From the NCBI GenBank assembly GCA_021204605.1, contig JAJPZD010000127.1:1-11709 (forward strand): a stretch of DNA of 11,709 bases, given 5' to 3'. Below are positions 1-5,745 of this stretch, piece by piece. The stretch comes from Prevotella sp. GTDB lineage: Bacteria; Bacteroidota; Bacteroidia; Bacteroidales; Bacteroidaceae. The notes below the pieces were generated by a model. The model was not told where the DNA came from. It saw nothing but the letters and a program-made list of their open reading frames with translations, and searched no databases. A program made the position numbers and the translations under genes. Each line of letters begins with the position of its first letter. Positions within the stretch are counted from its first letter, which is position 1.

Positions 1-7
1 GGAAAAT

Positions 8-1003
8 ATGGCAGAATCTATAGATATCCGTGAGCTGAATATCTTGATAGAACAGAAAAGTTCTTTCGTGACAGACCTCACGATGGGAATGAACCGCGTG
101 ATAGTAGGGCAGAGGCATTTGGTGGAGACGCTTCTTATCGGATTGCTCAGTGATGGGCATATTCTGTTGGAGGGAGTTCCGGGTTTGGCAAAGACCCTTG
201 CCATAAAGACCCTTTCACAACTTATTGATTCGGAATACAGCAGGATTCAGTTTACACCCGACTTGCTGCCTGCCGATGTTATTGGTACAATGATCTACTC
301 GCAGAAAGACGAGAAATTTCAGGTAAAGAAAGGTCCAATTTTTGCGAATTTTGTGTTAGCGGATGAAATCAACCGTGCGCCGGCAAAGGTACAAAGTGCG
401 TTGCTTGAGGCAATGCAGGAACAGCAGGTTACGATAGGAAGCAGCACGTTCAGTTTGCCGAGTCCGTTCCTTGTAATGGCGACACAGAATCCGATAGAGC
501 AGGAGGGCACATATCCTCTGCCGGAGGCTCAGGTTGACCGTTTCATGCTGAAGGTGGTAATCAACTATCCTACTATTGAGGAGGAGAAACTGATTATCCG
601 TGAGAATCTTGCAGGTTCACTTCCTGAGGTGAAGCCTGTTGTGGCATCTGCGGACATCATCAACGCCCGTGAGGTGGTTAGGCAGGTGTATATTGACGAG
701 AAGATAGAGCAGTATATCGCAGATATAGTTTTCGCCACACGATACCCTGAAAAGTATGGTTTGGCAAAGTTGAAAGACCTGATAACATTCGGAGGCAGTC
801 CTCGTGCGAGTATAAATCTTGCGAAGGCGGCACGTGCATACGCATTCATAAAGAGGCGCGGTTACGTGATACCAGAGGATGTGCGTGCCATAGCCCACGA
901 CGTGCTGCGTCACAGGATTGGACTGTCGTACGAGGCGGAGGCCACAAATGTGACGAGTGAGGAGATTGTCAGTGACATAATAAATAAGGTGGAGGTTCCT
1001 TGA
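8..1003 (+). CDS. moxR: MoxR-family AAA+ ATPase (first gene of the bat cluster)
   Basis: This is a cytoplasmic AAA+ ATPase of the MoxR (AAA_3) group, thought to act as a chaperone that loads or remodels VWA-domain partner proteins using ATP. The 331-residue length is normal for the family. Visible motifs are Walker A GVPGLAKT (residues 56-63), Walker B VLADE (116-120), sensor 1 ATQNP (158-162), a probable arginine finger in QVDRF (R178), and sensor 2 GGSPRAS (262-268). The C-terminal helical lid domain follows from about residue 210. The start at base 8 fits the usual N-terminus, but only 7 bases precede it, so a slightly upstream start or another upstream operon gene cannot be excluded. The stop overlaps the next start by one base (TGATG), which suggests translational coupling to the DUF58 gene. 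This pairing is the hallmark of MoxR-VWA operons. The partner specificity is inferred from context. Confidence 0.96.
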   Translation: MAESIDIRELNILIEQKSSFVTDLTMGMNRVIVGQRHLVETLLIGLLSDGHILLEGVPGLAKTLAIKTLSQLIDSEYSRIQFTPDLLPADVIGTMIYSQKDEKFQVKKGPIFANFVLADEINRAPAKVQSALLEAMQEQQVTIGSSTFSLPSPFLVMATQNPIEQEGTYPLPEAQVDRFMLKVVINYPTIEEEKLIIRENLAGSLPEVKPVVASADIINAREVVRQVYIDEKIEQYIADIVFATRYPEKYGLAKLKDLITFGGSPRASINLAKAARAYAFIKRRGYVIPEDVRAIAHDVLRHRIGLSYEAEATNVTSEEIVSDIINKVEVP

Positions 1004-1872
1004 TGGATACTCAGGAAATTCTCGGGAGAGTCAGGAAGATAGAGATAAAGGCCCGTGGTTTGAGCAGCAACATTTTTGCGGGTCAGTATCACTCTGCATT
1101 TAAAGGCAGGGGTATGGCGTTCAGTGAGGTGCGTGAATATCAGTATGGCGATGACATACGCGATATCGACTGGAACGTGTCGGCACGTTTTCACCGTCCC
1201 TACGTGAAGGTGTTTGAGGAGGAGCGAGAGCTTACCGTTATGCTGATGATAGATGTCAGTGGTTCTCTTGATTTCGGCACTCAGACAGCCATGAAGCGAG
1301 ACATTGTTACGGAGATAGCCGCGACACTCGCTTTCAGTGCCATTGAGAACAACGACAAGATAGGTGTTGTGTTCTTTTCCGACAAGATAGAGAAATACAT
1401 TCCACCAAAGAAGGGTCGCAAGCACATCCTATTCATCATCAGGGAGTTGCTTGACTTTCAGCCGGAGAGCAAGAAGACCGATGTGAAGATAGCAGTTGAG
1501 TTTCTCACAAGTGCGTTGAAACGCAGGTGTACGGCATTTCTGATGAGTGATTTCTACACGCAGAATTCATTTGAGGATGCACTGACGATATGCAACCGCA
1601 AGCATGATGTCGTTGCCGTGCAGGTATATGACCCACGTGCAGAGTTCTTGCCTAATGTCGGGCTTCTTAAGGTGGTTGATGCGGAGACGGGTCACGAGAT
1701 GGTGATTGACACGAGTGACAAGCGATTGAGAAACGCCCACAATGCCTATTGGAGGAGCCGTCAGGAGGTATTGAAGGAAACATTCAACAAGAGCAATGTA
1801 GATAGTATTTCCATTGCGACGAATCAGGATTATGTGAAATCATTACTGCAGCTTTTCGCTTTGCGTAATTGA
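1003..1872 (+). CDS. DUF58 protein with VWA-like metal site, MoxR partner
   Basis: This 289-residue DUF58 protein has no signal peptide or obvious membrane segment, so it is probably cytoplasmic. The family signature spans about residues 35-62 (GRGMAFSEVREYQYGDD, then RDIDWNVSAR). A VWA-like fold follows, with the MIDAS (metal-ion-dependent adhesion site) motif DVSGS at 84-88 and a later aspartate in LMSDF (D183) that often completes the site. A TTG codon at 1000 directly precedes the ATG at 1003. I chose the ATG because it overlaps the moxR stop as TGATG, a typical coupled start; the TTG would add only one residue. DUF58 proteins are almost always encoded next to moxR, and they are proposed substrates or adaptors of that ATPase. 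The precise function is unknown. The identity of the family is secure. Confidence 0.94.
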   Translation: MDTQEILGRVRKIEIKARGLSSNIFAGQYHSAFKGRGMAFSEVREYQYGDDIRDIDWNVSARFHRPYVKVFEEERELTVMLMIDVSGSLDFGTQTAMKRDIVTEIAATLAFSAIENNDKIGVVFFSDKIEKYIPPKKGRKHILFIIRELLDFQPESKKTDVKIAVEFLTSALKRRCTAFLMSDFYTQNSFEDALTICNRKHDVVAVQVYDPRAEFLPNVGLLKVVDAETGHEMVIDTSDKRLRNAHNAYWRSRQEVLKETFNKSNVDSISIATNQDYVKSLLQLFALRN

Positions 1873-1890
1873 TTTCTTAATTCATTAACA

Positions 1891-2958
1891 ATGAGACGAG
1901 TATTAGTAGTTATATCTTTTATATTCTGTGCGTTGTTGTCAACAGCCCAAGTGTTTGTTGAGTCGAAGATAGACTCGATACAAATACTTATAGGTGAGCA
2001 GACAGACCTCACTTTGAGTGTTACAGCCAAGAAAGGTGCAAAGGTGAAAATGCCTTCCTATAAGCCACAGCAACAGATTACTCAGGGTGTTGAGGTAGTG
2101 GAGATGTTAAAGGCCGATACGTTAAAGCAGGACAATGGATTGGTTAAGATATCCAAGAGATATACTTTGACATCTTTTGACGAGAGTCTATATTATCTTC
2201 CGCCAATGGCGGTTGAGGTTGATGGCAAGAAATATCAGAGCAAGAGTCTTGCTTTAAAGGTACTCACTGTGCCAGTTGACACCCTGCATCCTGAGAAATT
2301 TTTTCCACCTAAGGATGTACAGGATAATCCATTTTTGTGGAGCGAATGGGTAATGCTTTTTCTATTTAGCGTGATTTTCGTATTGCTCAACTTATTTATC
2401 TATTATTTGTGGACATGCCTGAAAGACAACAAGCCAGTTATAGCACGAGTAAGAATTATAAAGAGAGTGCTTCCCCATCAGAAGGCGTTGAAGGAGATAG
2501 AGCGTATCAGGGAAGAGAAGATGTCGATATCGGAAGACCAAAAGACATACTATACACAACTTACCGATGTGATACGTAATTATATAAAGGGCAGGTTCGG
2601 CTTCAATGCGATGGAGATGACCAGTTTGGAAATTATCGCTCATCTCCGTGAGTATGGAGACCAGAAGATGATTGACGAGTTGAAGGAGCTGTTTGTTACG
2701 GCAGATCTTGTGAAATTCGCAAAATACTCCACTCTTATCAATGAGAACGATGCCAATCTGGTCAGTGCGATAGAATTTATCAACAGCACGAAACAGGAGA
2801 ACCAGTCTACTGTGGAGAGGGTAGAGCCTAAATTGACAGAAGATGACAAGCGCAATATGCGTTCCCGCACGTTATTGAAGGATGCCATAATAGTGCTTAT
2901 ATTGATAAATGTCGCATTGTTGGTATTGATAATATACAAAGTCTGTATGCTGTTTTAA
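1891..2958 (+). CDS. BatD-like bitopic/polytopic membrane protein of the bat cluster (uncharacterised)
   Basis: I do not recognise a named family with certainty. The 355-residue product begins with a signal peptide (hydrophobic stretch about 4-18, likely cleavage STA|QV after residue 19). A periplasmic beta-rich region follows to about residue 150; its segment ILIGEQTDLTLSV resembles the start of BatD beta-sandwich domains. A transmembrane helix spans about 153-175, a charged, helical, probably cytoplasmic domain spans 176-328, and a second hydrophobic helix covers 331-354 at the extreme C-terminus. The cytoplasmic part (about 218-300) aligns by eye with the post-membrane domain of BatD in this same cluster (about 516-600), sharing an YxxxLxxxxxxYI/VxxxxxxxxxxxLSxExI-like pattern. 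I infer a shortened BatD paralogue that keeps one sandwich domain. It lies 18 bases after the DUF58 gene and 13 before batA, the slot where Bacteroidales usually carry such a hypothetical gene. Confidence 0.85.
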   Translation: MRRVLVVISFIFCALLSTAQVFVESKIDSIQILIGEQTDLTLSVTAKKGAKVKMPSYKPQQQITQGVEVVEMLKADTLKQDNGLVKISKRYTLTSFDESLYYLPPMAVEVDGKKYQSKSLALKVLTVPVDTLHPEKFFPPKDVQDNPFLWSEWVMLFLFSVIFVLLNLFIYYLWTCLKDNKPVIARVRIIKRVLPHQKALKEIERIREEKMSISEDQKTYYTQLTDVIRNYIKGRFGFNAMEMTSLEIIAHLREYGDQKMIDELKELFVTADLVKFAKYSTLINENDANLVSAIEFINSTKQENQSTVERVEPKLTEDDKRNMRSRTLLKDAIIVLILINVALLVLIIYKVCMLF

Positions 2959-2971
2959 AGGAACATGAATC

Positions 2972-3970
2972 ATGGAATTTGCGAATAAGGAATATTTTCT
3001 GTTACTGTTGCTGCTGATACCCTATCTGATATGGTATTTGCTATACAGGAAGAAAAGTGAGCCCACGATGCGGATGAGTGACACTTTCGCATATCGCTAT
3101 GCGCCGAAGAGTCTGCGAGTTCGCCTACTGTGGTTGCCGATGTTCCTGCGTATCATTACCTTTGTGCTTGTGGTTATTATCATGGCACGTCCACAGACGC
3201 ACAACAGCTGGGGCAACCGTACGGTTGAGGGCATTGACATAATGATAGCCATGGACGTTTCCACGAGTATGCTTGCGGAGGATTTGAAGCCCAACCGTAT
3301 TGAGGCAGCAAAGACAGTGGCGACACAGTTTATATCCGACCGTGCCGATGACAATATCGGTTTGACGATATTTGCTGGAGAGGCATTTACGCAATGCCCG
3401 ATGACAAACGACCATAGCTCGCTGGCAAGCCTGCTGCATAATGTCCGTACCGATATTGCGGCAAAAGGGCTTATAGAAGATGGAACGGCAATCGGAATGG
3501 GTATAGTGAATGCCATCAGCAGGTTGCGAGATAGTAAGGCAAAGAGCAAGGTGGTGATTTTGTTGACCGATGGAGTAAACAATCGTGGAGACATATCACC
3601 GTTGACGGCGGCGAATATGGCGAAGAGTTTAGGAATACGCGTATATACAATCGCACTTGGCAGTAATACTGTGGCGCCATATCCTATGCCGGTTGGAGGA
3701 AAGATACAATATGTTAACATGCGTGCTGACGTGGATACCAAGACGTTGAGTGAGATAGCCTCTATAGCCAATGGGAAGTTCTATCATGCCAGCACCACGA
3801 AAGAGTTGAAAAAAGTATATGACGATATTGACAAGTTGGAAAAGACGAGGATGGACGTAAAGAAATTCACGAAGCGTTATGAGGCATATCAAGGTTTTGC
3901 CTTTGCCGCAGTGATTACCATGCTGTTTGAAATTCTGTTGAGGCTGACAGTATTCCGTCGCATACCATAA
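2972..3970 (+). CDS. batA: BatA, membrane-anchored VWA-domain protein
   Basis: BatA is an inner-membrane VWA protein of the aerotolerance cluster. The 332 residues contain an N-terminal BatA-type region with two hydrophobic helices (about 8-25 and 57-71, the latter ending in the family motif MARPQ at 71-75). A VWA domain spans about 87-285, and a final membrane helix about 307-326 precedes a short RR tail. The MIDAS is complete: DVSTS (95-99), a threonine in DGTAIG (T172) and the aspartate of LLTDG (D200), so metal binding is expected. The ATG at 2972 is used because an earlier ATG at 2965 is out of frame. The gene sits 11 bases before batB, its tandem paralogue. The family is implicated in oxidative or envelope stress survival in Bacteroides, but no ligand is known. 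Confidence 0.95.
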   Translation: MEFANKEYFLLLLLLIPYLIWYLLYRKKSEPTMRMSDTFAYRYAPKSLRVRLLWLPMFLRIITFVLVVIIMARPQTHNSWGNRTVEGIDIMIAMDVSTSMLAEDLKPNRIEAAKTVATQFISDRADDNIGLTIFAGEAFTQCPMTNDHSSLASLLHNVRTDIAAKGLIEDGTAIGMGIVNAISRLRDSKAKSKVVILLTDGVNNRGDISPLTAANMAKSLGIRVYTIALGSNTVAPYPMPVGGKIQYVNMRADVDTKTLSEIASIANGKFYHASTTKELKKVYDDIDKLEKTRMDVKKFTKRYEAYQGFAFAAVITMLFEILLRLTVFRRIP

Positions 3971-3981
3971 CAATTGAAGAT

Positions 3982-5001
3982 ATGTTCAGATTTGAGAGTC
4001 CATTATATCTGTATCTTTTGCTCTTTATTCCGTTGCTGTTCGTGATAAGGGTATTGGGCAAACGCAAGAGGAGGAAAAAGCTGAGGAAATTCGGTGATCC
4101 TGCTTTGTTAGAGCAATTAATGCCCGATGTGTCTATGTTGAGCATGGGACTGAAATTTTGGCTTATGTCATTGTCTTTCGCACTGCTTGTTATAATGCTT
4201 GCCCGTCCGCAGACAGGGGCAAAGATCAGCGAGGAGAAGCGTAGTGGTATCGAGGTAATCATAGCCATGGATATCAGTAATTCCATGAAAGCCACTGATG
4301 TTGTGCCGTCGCGATTGGATAAGAGCAAGATGCTTGTGGAGAATATGGTGGATAATTTCACCAATGACAAAATAGGCCTTGTGGTGTTCGCAGGAGATGC
4401 TTTTGTACAGTTGCCTATCACGAGCGACTATGTGTCGGCGAAGATGTTTCTGCATAATATCGATCCAACGCTCATTGCAATGCAGGGTACGAACATTGCG
4501 GAGGCAATAAGGATAAGTACCAACAGTTTCACTCAAAAGGATGATAAAGTGGGGCGTGCCATCATACTGATTACCGATGGAGAGGACCATGAGGGGGAGG
4601 CAGTAGAGGCAGCGAAGGCAGCACGCAAGAATGGAATGTGTGTGTATGTTCTTGGCGTGGGATCATCCAAAGGATCACCTATTCCGGATGATCATGGTGG
4701 TTATATGAAAGACCGGACGGGATCGATAGTGATGTCGGCATTAAATGAGGATATGTGCAGACAGTTGGCCTCTGCAGGTGGTGGTGCATACATACATGTT
4801 GACAATACAAATGTTGCACAGAAGCAGCTCAACCAAGAGTTGGCAAAGCTTCAGAAAGGGGAGATTTCCAATGTTGTTTACAGTGAATACGATGAGCAGT
4901 TTCAGGCAGTCGGCATTTTGTTGATAGTTGTCTTGATAATAGAGATGCTCATTTTTGAGAGCAAGAATCCGTTGTTTAAGAGAATAAAACTTTTCAAATG
5001 A
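3982..5001 (+). CDS. batB: BatB, membrane-anchored VWA-domain protein
   Basis: BatB is the second tandem VWA membrane protein, 339 residues, with the same plan as BatA. It has helices at about 8-24 and 57-74 ending in LARPQ, a VWA domain at about 90-290, and a C-terminal helix at about 308-325. The MIDAS is complete, with DISNS (97-101), T170 in the MQGTNI segment and D199 in LITDG. The stretch FAGDAFVQLPITSDY parallels FAGEAFTQCPMTNDH of BatA, which supports an old tandem duplication. The two are well diverged, so this is not an assembly artefact. The stop codon overlaps the batC start as ATGA (4998-5001), which points to coupled translation. BatA and BatB are believed to form a complex with the other Bat proteins; that is family knowledge, not visible here. 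Confidence 0.95.
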   Translation: MFRFESPLYLYLLLFIPLLFVIRVLGKRKRRKKLRKFGDPALLEQLMPDVSMLSMGLKFWLMSLSFALLVIMLARPQTGAKISEEKRSGIEVIIAMDISNSMKATDVVPSRLDKSKMLVENMVDNFTNDKIGLVVFAGDAFVQLPITSDYVSAKMFLHNIDPTLIAMQGTNIAEAIRISTNSFTQKDDKVGRAIILITDGEDHEGEAVEAAKAARKNGMCVYVLGVGSSKGSPIPDDHGGYMKDRTGSIVMSALNEDMCRQLASAGGGAYIHVDNTNVAQKQLNQELAKLQKGEISNVVYSEYDEQFQAVGILLIVVLIIEMLIFESKNPLFKRIKLFK

Positions 5002-5708
5002 GGTTGACTATAAGTATTGATATGATAAGGAAATCAGTATTGATATTGTTATTGGGAGTCGTTACAGTGGTCAATGCACAAACAGACCGCCAGTTGATAA
5101 ATGGCGGCAACCGTAAGTATCGTATGCAGGATTATCCCAAAGCGGAAGTTATGTATAGAAAGGCACTTGAGAAAAACCAGTCCAATCCGCAGGCAATGTA
5201 CAATCTTGGCTGTGCGCTGATGATGCAGAATAAGGATTCCATGGCTATTGTGATGTTCGAGAGAGCCGCAAAGGAGGAGCCCAACAAGCTGCGTCGTGCT
5301 TCCGTCTATCATAATATAGGTGTTATGTGTCAGAGCAAACAATTGTATGGTGATGCCATAAATGCCTACGAGCAGTCGTTGCGCGACAATCCTAAGGATG
5401 ATGAGACACGCTACAATCTTGCATTATGCAAGAAATTGCAGAAGGAGCAGGGAGGAGGTGGCGGAAGTAATCAGAACAAGAAGGACAATAACAACGATGA
5501 GGACAAGAGCGGTCAGAACAAAAAGGACAATAAGGACAAGAAAGACGATAAGGATAAAAATAACCAGCAGCAGTCGAAGGAGCAGATGAGCAAGGAGAAT
5601 GCAGAGCAGATGCTGAATGCAGCGATACAAAACGAGAAGGATACTCAGGAACGTATGAAGAAAGCCATGCAGAAACCGAGTTCCCGACAGTTGGAAAAGA
5701 ATTGGTGA
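4998..5708 (+). CDS. batC: BatC, exported TPR protein with Lys/Asp/Asn-rich tail
   Basis: This is a secreted or periplasmic TPR protein of 236 residues. The hydrophobic signal core lies at about 14-24 with likely cleavage VNA|QT after residue 27. About three TPR-like helix pairs follow at about 33-62, 65-95 and 102-135 (for example AMYNLGCALM and VYHNIGVMCQ, then DAINAYEQSLRDNP). A glycine run (152-156) then leads into a very charged low-complexity segment (about 159-193) and an amphipathic helical tail. The ATG at 4998 overlaps the batB stop in an ATGA arrangement. An in-frame ATG at 5022 would give a more compact, typical signal peptide (MIRKSVLILLLG) and is a credible alternative start. 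TPRs usually mediate protein-protein contacts, so BatC is inferred to be a scaffold for the VWA proteins. Its position between batB and batD is the usual one. Confidence 0.9.
   Translation: MRLTISIDMIRKSVLILLLGVVTVVNAQTDRQLINGGNRKYRMQDYPKAEVMYRKALEKNQSNPQAMYNLGCALMMQNKDSMAIVMFERAAKEEPNKLRRASVYHNIGVMCQSKQLYGDAINAYEQSLRDNPKDDETRYNLALCKKLQKEQGGGGGSNQNKKDNNNDEDKSGQNKKDNKDKKDDKDKNNQQQSKEQMSKENAEQMLNAAIQNEKDTQERMKKAMQKPSSRQLEKNW
5472..5576 (+). repeat. Low-complexity Lys/Asp/Asn/Gln-coding tract within batC
   Basis: Imperfect repeats of NKKDN, KDKKDDKDK and NNQQQ-type units make up about 35 codons. The + strand here is strongly purine-rich, nearly all A and G with few T. The encoded segment is expected to be disordered and highly hydrophilic, and it separates the TPR block from the C-terminal helix of BatC. 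Linkers of this kind are common in BatC proteins and vary greatly in length between strains. No exact tandem DNA repeat unit is conserved, so this is a compositional tract and not a microsatellite. Confidence 0.7.
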
Positions 5709-5745
5709 TGTTTACTGGAACGTTTATTGAAACAAGGCAGGCGAT

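Noticed and set aside
910..1425. Minus-strand open frame of 171 codons over the moxR/DUF58 junction
   Set aside because: It is antisense to conserved motifs of both genes and has no coherent protein features.
3097..3771. Open frame of 224 codons on the minus strand inside batA
   Set aside because: It lies wholly antisense to a strongly conserved VWA gene, shows no recognisable domain, and is explained by codon bias of the + strand gene.
3915..4421. Minus-strand open frame of 168 codons over the batA/batB junction
   Set aside because: It is antisense to two well-supported genes and has no family features; it mirrors BatB codons.
3982..5001. BatA/BatB similarity considered as an assembly duplication
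   Set aside because: The two genes are diverged at DNA level and differ in loops and C-termini; tandem batA-batB is the normal arrangement.
5362..5589. Arg/Thr-rich 75-codon frame on the + strand within batC
   Set aside because: It is the shifted frame of the low-complexity AAG/GAC tract; the composition is an artefact of that tract.
5709..5745. Gap between batC and batD examined for a promoter or hairpin
   Set aside because: It shows only a weak GTTT/AAAC pairing and no TAnnTTTG or TTTG boxes at fitting distance; it is best read as an ordinary intra-operon spacer.
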